Source of the DNA: Solimonas sp040066175 | GTDB taxonomy: Bacteria; Pseudomonadota; Gammaproteobacteria; Nevskiales; Nevskiaceae | Length of the DNA stretch: 17,344 nt | Direction: 5' to 3' | NCBI RefSeq assembly: GCF_040066175.1 | Contig: NZ_JBEAAM010000038.1 | Coordinates: forward strand, 1 to 17,344 | Notes under the pieces: generated by a model | The model's database searches: none | What the model was told of the DNA's origin: nothing | What the model saw: the letters and a program-made list of their open reading frames with translations, nothing else | Translations under genes and position numbers: made by a program | Part shown: in pieces, positions 7,683 through 15,421 of the stretch | Numbering within the stretch: position 1 is the first letter of the stretch | Layout of the letters: each line of letters opens with the position of its first letter

Positions 7683-8612
7683 ATGAACAAGGTCCTGAAG
7701 TTCCCGCAGAAGACGGCCGCCTCGACGACCGAGCACGACATCAAGCCGCGCAAGGTTCGCTTCGACTGGTCGAACACGCCGCTGGACTGGATTCCGGGCC
7801 AGCCGTTCGCCAGCGCCTTCATCAACGAGATCAACATGATCCTGCCGGCCGGCGAGTTCTGGTTCTGCCGGCTGTACAACCAGGCCCTGCCGCACGTCAC
7901 CGACGCGAAGCTGCGTGCCGACGTGCAGGCCTTTGTGCGCCAGGAAGCGATGCACGCACGGGCGCATGGCGGCGCCTGCGCAGACTATCTCGCCGCCAAG
8001 GGCATCGACACCAGGCGCAATCTGGAACTGATGGACTGGCTGTTCGAGACGGCGCTCGCCGACGAGCCCTTCGGCCGCAAACTGCCGAAGTTCGCGCACA
8101 GGCAGTGGCTGGTGTTCCGCCTCGGCCTGATTGCAGCGATCGAGCACATGACCTGCGTGCTCGGCAAATACGCGCTCAACAACCATGAATGGGACAAGGC
8201 CGGTGCCGATCCGGTGCTGCTGGATCTGATCCGCTGGCACGGCGCCGAGGAGATCGAGCACCGCAGCGTCGCCTTCGATCTCTATCGCCATCTCGGCGGT
8301 GGCTATCTGTCGCGCTACTACCTGTCGGCGCTGACCTTCGTGATGGTCTTCGGCCTGTGGGCGGACGGCGCGGCCAACCTGCTCGCGCAGGACGAGCGTT
8401 TCAAGGCGCGCAAGCCGAGCGCATTCCGGCCGTGGATCTGGATGGAATGGGTGCGCGCGGCGCGCAGCGGTCACCTGCCCGACCCGATGTGGCTGTTCCT
8501 GTCCGAGCTGCCGTACCTGAGTCCGTGGTACGACCCGCGCAACGAGGCCTCCACCGAGCAGGCCCTGGCCTATCTCGAACGATCTCCGGCGGCGAGGACG
8601 GCCGCCGCGTAG
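7683..8612 (+). CDS. Ferritin-like diiron protein, 'metal-dependent hydrolase' family (PF10118)
   Basis: 309-residue protein recognised as the predicted metal-dependent hydrolase family (PF10118, COG3687). The sequence shows a four-helix carboxylate-bridged diiron pattern: E58 in LPAGEFW, E88 and H91 in RQEAMH, E154 in AAIEHM, and E190 and H193 in EEIEHR. This is the E/ExxH/E/ExxH ligand set of the ferritin-like superfamily, so an oxidase or oxygenase role is as plausible as hydrolysis. A hydrophobic stretch at about 212-226 may contact lipid or the membrane. It starts 30 nt after the stop of the hydrolase gene. A GGAG lies at 7666-7669, which is further than ideal from the ATG. It is the last gene of the cassette, 23 bp from the convergent DUF2461 gene, with no clear terminator between them. 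Confidence 0.85.
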   Translation: MNKVLKFPQKTAASTTEHDIKPRKVRFDWSNTPLDWIPGQPFASAFINEINMILPAGEFWFCRLYNQALPHVTDAKLRADVQAFVRQEAMHARAHGGACADYLAAKGIDTRRNLELMDWLFETALADEPFGRKLPKFAHRQWLVFRLGLIAAIEHMTCVLGKYALNNHEWDKAGADPVLLDLIRWHGAEEIEHRSVAFDLYRHLGGGYLSRYYLSALTFVMVFGLWADGAANLLAQDERFKARKPSAFRPWIWMEWVRAARSGHLPDPMWLFLSELPYLSPWYDPRNEASTEQALAYLERSPAARTAAA

Positions 8613-8635
8613 CCGATGCGGCGCAGGCGGCGCGG

Positions 8636-9367
8636 TCAGAACTCCAGGTCCAGCGCGCCGCACAGCCAGTCGAGCATCGGCGCCAGCTGCCGGTAGCGGC
8701 GGGTCAGGCGCTCGACCAGATCAGGACGCAGAAGCTCGGCATCGTCGAGTGGCGCCGAGGCGACGAAGTCCTTGCGCTTGAGATCGTCGATCAGCGCGTG
8801 GCCCGGATCGTAGCCGCGTGGCGGCCGGCTCAGCGCGTCACCCCCCATTTCGAAGGTCCTGCGGAACTGCGGGCTGCGCGTGGCCTGCTTCCAGCTCACC
8901 GGGTTGGCGAGCATGTAGTCGCGCACGCGCTTGACCGTCGGCGGCTGCGGATGCCAGATGCCGCCGCCGAGGAAACAGGCGTCCGGCTCCAGATGCAGGT
9001 ACAGCCCCGGCGCGTCGAGCCGCCCCAACGCCGCAATGCCGGCGTCGCCGCGTGCCGCCGCCTTGGCCGCGGCGTGCGCGAAATACAGGCCCGCGTGGGT
9101 CTTGTACGGCCGCTTGTCGCCGGAGAAGCGCGTGTCGCGGTGGATGCGGAACAGCGAGCCGCCGACCGGCTTGGCGATCGCGGTGAGCTGCGGGCTGATG
9201 TTCCGGAGCGGGTCGGCAAGATCGGTGATCAGGCGCAGGCAGGGACCACGCACGTGCTGTTCGTAGCGCGGCTTGTTCACGGCGAACCATTCGCGCGAAT
9301 TGTTCTTCGCCAGCGCGCGCAGGAACCTGAAGGTCTCGTCACTGAAATATGGCGCCGACCGGGTCAT
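8636..9367 (-). CDS. DUF2461 / TIGR02453 family protein
   Basis: 243-residue protein of the DUF2461 family. Characteristic elements are FLRALAKNNSREWFAVNK near the N-terminus (about residues 12-29), FRIHRDTRFSGDKRPYKTH (about 73-91), and the following glycine-rich LYLHLEPD segment (about 121-128). No biochemical function is established for the family. The ATG at 9367 was chosen because a GGGGAG lies about 9 nt upstream and the family begins near this point. A longer start at 9421 would overlap the end of arsS, and its extra residues look non-conserved. It lies 32 bp downstream of arsS on the same strand and is probably co-transcribed. No signal peptide or membrane segment is seen. Confidence 0.85.
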   Translation of the reverse strand: MTRSAPYFSDETFRFLRALAKNNSREWFAVNKPRYEQHVRGPCLRLITDLADPLRNISPQLTAIAKPVGGSLFRIHRDTRFSGDKRPYKTHAGLYFAHAAAKAAARGDAGIAALGRLDAPGLYLHLEPDACFLGGGIWHPQPPTVKRVRDYMLANPVSWKQATRSPQFRRTFEMGGDALSRPPRGYDPGHALIDDLKRKDFVASAPLDDAELLRPDLVERLTRRYRQLAPMLDWLCGALDLEF

Positions 9368-9399
9368 CGTCTCGGTCTCCCCGACTGTTTCGCCCGACT

Positions 9400-10422
9400 C
9401 TACGCCGTCTCGCCGCCGCACGACGAGCCAGCACCGGCGGTGCAGCCCAGGCAGTGCGTATCGAAGCGGATGCGCCGGCGCAGCAGCGCGTCGAAGTCGA
9501 AATCGAAAATCGTGGGGTGCCGGCCGTCCGCGCCCTGCGCTCGCAGGCCGAGCATCTGGTTGAAGTCGCAGTCGTAGATGCGGCCGTCATGGCCGACGCT
9601 GATCAGGCTGCGGCACATCACGCCGGCCGCCGCGGCGGGGTTGAAGGCGGCGAGCAGCCTGTCCATGTACGCCGTGTACTGGCCGCTCTTCTCCAGATGC
9701 TGGCGGAAGCGGTTGATCGGCATGTTGGTGATGCAGAACAGCGCATTGAAGACGACACCGAAGCGTGTGGCCAGCTCACGCTTGTAGTCCGCCTGCAGCG
9801 CCGCCTGTGCCGCCGGCAGGTACGGTCCGACCGGGTTGTACACCAGATTCAGATGCAAGCCGCTGCCCTCGACGCCGTAGCCGAGCGCGTTCAGTCGCCT
9901 CAAGGCTTCGATGCTCTTGTCGAACACGCCCTTGCCGCGCTGCGTGTCGGTGAAATAGGCCTGGTAGTACGGCAGCGAGCTGACCACCTCGCAGCGATGG
10001 CGCGCGAAGAATTCGGGCAGATAGGCCTTGGATTCGCCGGTCTGCGGATTGCCGTCGAAGGTCACCGTCAGGTTGTGACGCACCATCACCCGACGGCCGA
10101 GACCCGCGGCCTGCTCGACCAGCCCGTCGAAGTCCGGATGCAGCTCCGGCGCACCGCCGGTGATGTCGAGCGTGCGGATCTGCGGATGACGCCGCAGGAT
10201 ATCGACGACCTTGTCGATGCCGGCACGCGACAGGCGCTCCGTGCGCGCCGGCGAGGCATCGACATGGCAGTGCCGGCACGCCTGGTTGCACAGCCGGGTG
10301 ACGTTGACCTGCAGGGTGTCGATCGCAAGCGGCGGCAGGTCGAGACCGCGTTCACGCAGCAGCCGCTCGAAGTCGTACCGGGAATCGGACAGGCCGCAGG
10401 CCACTGCAGTGGTAGCGCTCAT
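9400..10422 (-). CDS. arsS: Arsenosugar biosynthesis radical SAM protein ArsS
   Basis: 340-residue radical SAM enzyme of the ArsS family (TIGR04167; C-terminal DUF3641-type region), expected to transfer a 5'-deoxyadenosyl group to a methylated arsenical on the way to arsenosugars. The [4Fe-4S]/SAM motif CNQACRHC gives C45, C49 and C52. DITGGAPELHPDFD (about residues 88-101) is the family's GGxPxL-type element. The C-terminus has further cysteines in MCRSL, YDCDFN and CLGCTAG, and ends in GSSCGG. In some family members this last residue is selenocysteine. Here the codon is TGC, so it is the cysteine form. ATG at 10422 has no strong ribosome binding site. An upstream start at 10500 adds an Arg-rich segment unlike the family. 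No arsM or other arsenic gene is in the window. Confidence 0.9.
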   Translation of the reverse strand: MSATTAVACGLSDSRYDFERLLRERGLDLPPLAIDTLQVNVTRLCNQACRHCHVDASPARTERLSRAGIDKVVDILRRHPQIRTLDITGGAPELHPDFDGLVEQAAGLGRRVMVRHNLTVTFDGNPQTGESKAYLPEFFARHRCEVVSSLPYYQAYFTDTQRGKGVFDKSIEALRRLNALGYGVEGSGLHLNLVYNPVGPYLPAAQAALQADYKRELATRFGVVFNALFCITNMPINRFRQHLEKSGQYTAYMDRLLAAFNPAAAAGVMCRSLISVGHDGRIYDCDFNQMLGLRAQGADGRHPTIFDFDFDALLRRRIRFDTHCLGCTAGAGSSCGGETA

Positions 10423-10462
10423 GACAGGACTGGAACTCGCGCAACGAAGCGGTGTGCGAAAT

Positions 10463-10468
10463 GTTATA
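10463..10468 (-). promoter_or_regulatory. Weak -10-like box in the arsS/MBL divergent region
   Basis: TATAAC on the minus strand (5 of 6 matches to the -10 consensus) is the only AT-rich island in the 104-bp gap between arsS and the divergent MBL-fold gene. No good -35 box lies 16-18 bp upstream. The overlapping plus-strand TTATAC could serve the other gene, so the call is tentative for both directions. Confidence 0.3.
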
Positions 10469-10526
10469 CGCTGACCCCTGCGCAGCGGTTGCGCACGCAT
10501 TCCCCAACGACGCCGCCCACACAGCC

Positions 10527-11570
10527 ATGCAAGCCATCCGCCACTTCGACGGCGCCCGCAAGGCCGCCGGCCCGCAGGATCGTGTCGAGAACGTCCGCGC
10601 CGCGGCGCTGGACTTCCGCAAGACGATGCTCGCCGGCGCCAAGGTGCGCTACTACGAGTCCTTCGACCTGGTGAAGGTGCCGTACCCGAGCTACTACGGC
10701 CTGCGCAACGCCTTCTCGCGCGAACACTGGGTGCAGTACGTCAACATCACCAACCGCCTGTTCGTCTGCCAGTTCGACACGGCGGAAGGCACCAGGACGC
10801 TGCTGATCTCGCCGTCCGACTACGAACGCAATCGCGCGACGCCGTTCTTCAAGCGCCTGTCGGACAAGAACCCGAAGCTGATCGAGCGGTTCGTGTTCAA
10901 GCCGCTCGACACAGTCGAGAACGTGCTGCAGCGGATCGGACTCAAGCCCGAGGATGTCGATTACATCACCTACGACCACCTGCACACGCAGGACGTGCGC
11001 CGCTGGCTCGGTTCGGCCGACGCGCCCGGCTATTTCCCCAACGCGAAGCTGATCGTGCACCGCCAGGAATGGGACTCGGCGCTGAGTCTCACGCCGATCC
11101 AGCGCGACTGGTACTGCCCGGACGGCATCGCCGGCATCCCCGAGGACCGCGTGATCTTCGTCGAAGGCGACGTGATGCTCGGCGACGGCGTCGCGATGAT
11201 CCACACACCCGGCCACACCGAGGGCAATCACTCGATGGTCGTGCATACCGGCGAGGGGTTGTGGGTGACCAGCGAGAACGGCATCTGCGTCGAGTCCTTC
11301 GCGCCACTGCGCTCGGCGATTCCGGGCGTCGCCGACTACGCGCGCGCCACCGGCGTCGAGGTGATTCTCAACGGCAACACACTGGAGAATTCGATCGACC
11401 AGTACATCTCGATGGTGCAGGAAAAGACCATCGCCGGGCCGTCGCAGCGCAATCCGGACTACCCGAACGTGTTCCCGTCGTCGGAGCTCACCGCCAATCC
11501 GCTGTTCCCCGGCGCCCGGCCGACCTTCGCGGTGACGCACGCACGTCACGGCCAGCTGCAGAAACGCTGA
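10527..11570 (+). CDS. Metallo-beta-lactamase-fold protein with altered metal motif
   Basis: 347-residue protein with a metallo-beta-lactamase-like layout. The usual HxHxDH motif is replaced by HLHTQD (H151, H153, D156), where the aspartate is one residue late and the second histidine is missing. The later MIHTPGHTEGNHS element supplies H230 and possibly H235, followed by TSENG where the family usually has a metal-bridging Asp. It may bind one metal or use different ligands. The N-terminal 60 residues include VRYYESFDLVKVPYPSYYGL (about 41-60), which does not match common MBL subfamilies I know. ATG at 10527 was chosen because the protein-like sequence begins there. GTG at 10452 and ATG at 10461 are in frame but overlap the putative promoter. 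No strong ribosome binding site is visible for any of them. Its stop lies 9 bp from the convergent xfp stop. The substrate is unknown. Confidence 0.75.
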   Translation: MQAIRHFDGARKAAGPQDRVENVRAAALDFRKTMLAGAKVRYYESFDLVKVPYPSYYGLRNAFSREHWVQYVNITNRLFVCQFDTAEGTRTLLISPSDYERNRATPFFKRLSDKNPKLIERFVFKPLDTVENVLQRIGLKPEDVDYITYDHLHTQDVRRWLGSADAPGYFPNAKLIVHRQEWDSALSLTPIQRDWYCPDGIAGIPEDRVIFVEGDVMLGDGVAMIHTPGHTEGNHSMVVHTGEGLWVTSENGICVESFAPLRSAIPGVADYARATGVEVILNGNTLENSIDQYISMVQEKTIAGPSQRNPDYPNVFPSSELTANPLFPGARPTFAVTHARHGQLQKR

Positions 11571-11579
11571 CGCCGCGGC

Positions 11580-13967
11580 TCAGTAGGGCCACTGCCAGTC
11601 GCGGATCTCCGGCATGTCCTCGCCGTAGGTCGTGATGTAACGCTTGTGATCGAGACGCCGGTCGCGCATCTGCTGCTGCAGGTGCGCCGCCCGGTCGGCC
11701 AGCGCCGGCACGCGCCGCGCGACATCCATCACCAGGTGGAAGCGGTCGATGTCGTTGAGCACGGCCATGTCGAACGGTGTGGTCGTCGTGCCCTCCTCCT
11801 TGTAGCCGCGCACGTGCAAGTTGCCGTGGTTGCGGCGCCGGTAGGTGAGTCGATGAATCAGCCACGGGTAACCGTGGAAAGCGAAGATGATCGGCTTGTC
11901 GGTGGTGAACAGCGCGTCGAACTCGGCGTCGGTGAGGCCGTGCGGATGCTCCTCGCGCGGCTGCAGGGTCATCAGATCGACGACATTGACGACGCGCACA
12001 CGCAGCTCCGGCACGAGGCGTCGCAGCAGATCGACCGCCGCCAGCGTCTCGATCGTCGGCACGTCGCCGGCGCAGGCCATGACCACGTCCGGACCCTGCG
12101 CCTGGTCGTTGCTGGCCCACTCGAAGATGCCGATGCCGGCGCTGCAGTGCTTCGCCGCCGCATCCATGTCGAGCCATTGCGGCTGCGCGTTCTTGCCGGC
12201 GACGATCACGTTGATGAGGTTGCGCGAACGCAGGCAGGCATCGGCGACGCACAGCAGGCTGTTGGCGTCCGGCGGCAGGAACACGCGCACGATCTCCGCC
12301 TTCTTGTTGACGACATGGTCGATGAAGCCCGGATCCTGGTGCGAGAAGCCGTTGTGGTCCTGGCGCCAGACGTGCGAGGTCAGCAGGATGTTCAGCGACG
12401 CGATCGGCCTCCGCCACGGCACTTCCCGTGCGACCTTGAGCCACTTGGCGTGCTGGTTGAACATCGAATCGACGATGTGGATGAAGGCCTCGTAGCACGA
12501 GAACAGGCCGTGCCGGCCGGTCAGCAGATAACCTTCGAGCCAGCCCTGGCAGGTGTGCTCGGACAGGATTTCGAGGACGCGGCCGTCGGGCGCGAGGTGG
12601 TCATCGTCGGGCAGGCGCTCGGCCATCCACGCCCGCTCGGTCACCTCGAACAGCGCGCCGAGCCGGTTCGACGCCGTCTCGTCGGGACCGACCACCCGGA
12701 AGTTGCGCGCATCGCGGTTGTGCTGCATCACGTCGCGCAGGTACTTGCCCAGTTCGCGCGTCGCCTCGGCGGCCGCGTGGCCCGGACGTGGCACCGCGAC
12801 AGCGTAATCTCGAAAATCCGGCAGGCGCAGATCCCTGAGCAGCAGGCCGCCGTTGGCCTGCGGATTGGCACCCATGCGCCTTGGGCCTACCGGATTGAGC
12901 GCCAGCAGCTCCGCGACCGGTGCGCCGTCGGCGTCGAACAGTTCCTCCGGCCGGTAGCTGCGCAGCCAGTCCTCCAGCAGTTGCAGCCGCGCCGGCTGGG
13001 TCTGCAGATCGGCGAACGGCACCTGGTGCGAGCGCCAGTGACCCTCGGTCTTGTGCCCGTCCACCGCCTTGGGTCCGGTCCAGCCCTTGGGCGTGCGCAG
13101 CACGATCATCGGCCAGGTCGGGCGCTCCAGGCTGCCGTGCCGCCGGGCCCGGTCCTGGATCGCGCGGATGTCGGCGATCACGCGGTCCAGCGTCGCCGCC
13201 ATCTGCTGGTGCATGCGCGCCGGCTCGTCGCCCTCGACGAAGTGCGGTGCGTAACCGTAGCCGCGCAGCAGCTCCACCAGTTCCTCGTGCGGAATGCGCG
13301 CGAGCACGGTCGGATTGGCGATCTTGTAGCCGTTCAGGTGCAGGATCGGCAGCACCGCACCGTCGGTCGCCGGATTGAGGAACTTGTTGGAGTGCCAGGC
13401 CGCCGCCAGCGGTCCGGTCTCGGCCTCGCCGTCGCCGACCACGCAGGCGACCAGCAGCGCCGGATTGTCGAAGGCCGCCCCGTAGGCATGCGACAAGGCG
13501 TAACCCAGCTCCCCGCCTTCGTGGATCGAGCCCGGCGTCTCCGGCGTCGCATGGCTGCCGACGCCGCCCGGAAACGAGAACTGCCGGAACAGCTGGCGCA
13601 TGCCTTCGAGATTGCGCGGCACGCTCGGGTAGAACTCGCTGTAACTGCCCTCCAGCCAGGTCGATGCGACCAGCGCCGGTCCGCCATGGCCGGGCCCGGT
13701 GATCAGCAGGGCATCGAGGTCGTCGCGGCGGATCACGCGGTTGAGATGCGCATAGATGAAGTTCAGTCCCGGCGTCGTGCCCCAGTGGCCGAGCAGACGC
13801 CGCTTGACGTGCTCCGGGCGCAGCGGCTCGCGCAGCAGCGGATTGTCGAGCAGGTAGATCTGCCCGACCGACAGGTAGTTGGCCGCACGCCACCACGCAT
13901 CCATCGCGCGCAGCTCCGACGCCGACAGCGGCTGCGGGCCCGTCACCGCTGCGGCCGCGTCTGTCAT
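11580..13967 (-). CDS. xfp: Phosphoketolase (xylulose-5-phosphate / fructose-6-phosphate)
   Basis: 795-residue thiamine diphosphate enzyme that cleaves xylulose 5-phosphate and/or fructose 6-phosphate with phosphate, giving acetyl phosphate plus glyceraldehyde 3-phosphate or erythrose 4-phosphate. Family motifs seen are HWGTTPGLNF (61-70), GHGGP (93-97), SHATPETPGSIHEGGELG (about 138-155), the ThDP-binding GDGEAETGP (from 178), and HQDPGFIDHV in the C-terminal half. Length is normal and the frame is intact. ATG at 13967 is chosen because GGGAG sits 6 nt upstream. ATG at 13985 is an alternative with a weaker site. It is divergent from ackA, whose product uses acetyl phosphate, so the two very likely act in one pathway. 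Which sugar phosphate is preferred cannot be told from sequence. Confidence 0.95.
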   Translation of the reverse strand: MTDAAAAVTGPQPLSASELRAMDAWWRAANYLSVGQIYLLDNPLLREPLRPEHVKRRLLGHWGTTPGLNFIYAHLNRVIRRDDLDALLITGPGHGGPALVASTWLEGSYSEFYPSVPRNLEGMRQLFRQFSFPGGVGSHATPETPGSIHEGGELGYALSHAYGAAFDNPALLVACVVGDGEAETGPLAAAWHSNKFLNPATDGAVLPILHLNGYKIANPTVLARIPHEELVELLRGYGYAPHFVEGDEPARMHQQMAATLDRVIADIRAIQDRARRHGSLERPTWPMIVLRTPKGWTGPKAVDGHKTEGHWRSHQVPFADLQTQPARLQLLEDWLRSYRPEELFDADGAPVAELLALNPVGPRRMGANPQANGGLLLRDLRLPDFRDYAVAVPRPGHAAAEATRELGKYLRDVMQHNRDARNFRVVGPDETASNRLGALFEVTERAWMAERLPDDDHLAPDGRVLEILSEHTCQGWLEGYLLTGRHGLFSCYEAFIHIVDSMFNQHAKWLKVAREVPWRRPIASLNILLTSHVWRQDHNGFSHQDPGFIDHVVNKKAEIVRVFLPPDANSLLCVADACLRSRNLINVIVAGKNAQPQWLDMDAAAKHCSAGIGIFEWASNDQAQGPDVVMACAGDVPTIETLAAVDLLRRLVPELRVRVVNVVDLMTLQPREEHPHGLTDAEFDALFTTDKPIIFAFHGYPWLIHRLTYRRRNHGNLHVRGYKEEGTTTTPFDMAVLNDIDRFHLVMDVARRVPALADRAAHLQQQMRDRRLDHKRYITTYGEDMPEIRDWQWPY

Positions 13968-14029
13968 CGCAGTCTCCCGGTTCATCGTGTCATTCTCGCC
14001 AGGGTCCGAGGGCAGCATGGGGAATCGCC

Positions 14030-15241
14030 GTGACGAGGGCAAGAACGATCCTGGCGCTCAACGCCGGCAGTTCGTCGCTGAAGTTCCTGCTCGCCGACTG
14101 CGCCGCGGAGCCTCGCGAGATCCTGCGCGGCGCCGTCAGCGGCATCGGTGCAAACGCGCGCCTGGCGATCCGCGGCATGCCTGGTCTCGCTTCGCCCCAA
14201 CCGGTCGCGGCACGCGACCACGGCGAGGCGCTCGGCGCCATTCTCGATGCGCTCGACGGCGTGGATGCTCCTTCGCTGCGCGCGGTCGAGGCGATCGGTC
14301 ATCGCATCGTCCACGGCGGACCGGACTTCACGGCCCCGGCGCGGCTCGACCGTGCGACGCTGGCGCGGCTGCACGGCATCGTGCGGCTGGCACCGCTGCA
14401 TCTGCCGCCGGCCCTGCAGGTGATCGAAGGCTGCGCCGCGCGCCTCCCGGGCGTTCCGTCGATCGGCATCTTCGACACGGCCTTCTTCCAGCCGCTGCCC
14501 GCTGTCGCGCGCCGCTATGCGCTGCCCGCGCAATGGTCGGAAGATCTGGGCCTGATCCGTCACGGCTTTCACGGCATTGCCCATCGCGACATGTACGAGT
14601 ACGCCGTGCGTGCGCTCGGCGCGGCGCGTGCGCGCCGCGTCATCAGCTTCCAGCTCGGCCACGGCTGTTCGACGACAGCCGTCCTCGACGGCGAGCCGCG
14701 CGACACCAGCATGGGCTATACACCGCTGGAGGGACTGGTGATGGGCACGCGCAGCGGCGACCTCGATCCGGGCATCCTGCTCGACCTGCTCGAACGCGGC
14801 TGGACGCGCGAGGCCCTGCACGAAGCACTGCACCGCCGCGCCGGCCTGCTCGGCGTCTCCGGGCTGAGTGCCGACATGGCGCAGCTGCTGGATGCGGAGC
14901 GCAACGGCCACGCCGGTGCGCATGCGGCGATCGAGATGTTCGTGCATCGCGCACGCAAGTATCTGGGTGCCTATCTCGCCGTGCTCGGCGGCGCGGATGC
15001 GATCGTGTTCGGTGGTGGCATCGGCGAGCACGCGGCCGACGTCCGCCGCCGCATCTGCGCCGGCCTGGATTGGGCGGGCCTGCGCCTGGATGCCGCAGCC
15101 AACGCGGCCTGTGTCGGCGGCGATGCATTGATCAGCCCCACCTCCGCGCCGATCGCCGTGCTGGTCCGTGCGGTGGATGAGGAACGCCAGATCGCGCAGG
15201 CGGTGCACAGCCTGCTAGCGAGCGGCGCACCGGGATCGTGA
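14030..15241 (+). CDS. ackA: Acetate kinase (acetate/propionate family kinase), variant active site
   Basis: 403-residue ASKHA-fold kinase, which would convert acetyl phosphate and ADP to acetate and ATP. Motifs seen are LALNAGSSSLKF with N11, GHRIVHGG with R92, FDTAFF with D149, HGFHGIAHRD (178-187), MGTRSGDLDPG with R241, FGGGIGEH (327-334), and DEE at 383-385 near the C-terminus. The phosphate loop that usually reads HLGNG is QLGHG here (Q208 and H211), an unusual pair of changes described in the findings. The start is GTG at 14030, with GGGGA 7 nt upstream and the NAGSSS motif at the expected distance. The ATG at 14017 is out of frame. It is divergent from xfp with about 60 bp between starts, and a phosphoketolase-derived acetyl phosphate substrate is the natural reading. 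Length is normal. Confidence 0.92.
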   Translation: MTRARTILALNAGSSSLKFLLADCAAEPREILRGAVSGIGANARLAIRGMPGLASPQPVAARDHGEALGAILDALDGVDAPSLRAVEAIGHRIVHGGPDFTAPARLDRATLARLHGIVRLAPLHLPPALQVIEGCAARLPGVPSIGIFDTAFFQPLPAVARRYALPAQWSEDLGLIRHGFHGIAHRDMYEYAVRALGAARARRVISFQLGHGCSTTAVLDGEPRDTSMGYTPLEGLVMGTRSGDLDPGILLDLLERGWTREALHEALHRRAGLLGVSGLSADMAQLLDAERNGHAGAHAAIEMFVHRARKYLGAYLAVLGGADAIVFGGGIGEHAADVRRRICAGLDWAGLRLDAAANAACVGGDALISPTSAPIAVLVRAVDEERQIAQAVHSLLASGAPGS

Positions 15242-15315
15242 ACGCAGCGAGTGGACGCGAACCGCATGACGGGCCGCCCGTCCCGACTCGATTGCGTGCC
15301 GCGAGAGACTCGGGC

Positions 15316-15407
15316 TGGCGGAGTGAGAGGGATTCGAACCCTCGATACGGTTTTAGCCGTATACGCCCTTAGCAGGGGCGCGCCTTCGTCCACTCGGCCA
15401 TCACTCC
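15316..15407 (-). tRNA. tRNA-Ser(GCT)
   Basis: 92-nt tRNA including the encoded CCA (15316-15318). Acceptor arms 15401-15407 and 15320-15326 pair perfectly (GGAGTGA with TCACTCC), with discriminator G at 15319. The anticodon GCT at 15371-15373 sits between CGCCC and GGGCG stem arms. A long variable arm of the class II type is present, and the T-loop reads GTTCGAATC. It decodes AGC and AGU serine codons. It is the last gene of the csrA/tRNA block on the minus strand. I see no strong terminator in the 74 bp before ackA ends, only a weak GACGGG/CCCGTC hairpin at 15268-15282 without a T-tract. Confidence 0.97.
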
Positions 15408-15421
15408 GGGACGACTTGCCT

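Noticed and set aside
6366..8663. 765-residue minus-strand frame opposite the hydrolase and diiron genes
   Set aside because: The plus-strand genes have intact catalytic motifs and coupling. This frame has antisense composition and spans three unrelated genes.
9403..9460. Selenocysteine codon at the ArsS C-terminus
   Set aside because: The codon in the GSSC motif is TGC. The protein ends at a TAG, and there is no TGA in the position used by selenoprotein members.
10452..10526. GTG or ATG starts upstream of the MBL-fold gene
   Set aside because: Starting at 10452 or 10461 would add residues with no visible similarity or ribosome binding site and would overlap the only AT-rich promoter-like sequence in the gap.
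11646..14033. 795-residue open frame antisense to phosphoketolase
   Set aside because: The minus-strand frame has clear phosphoketolase motifs. The antisense frame shows no recognisable domain and results from high GC content.
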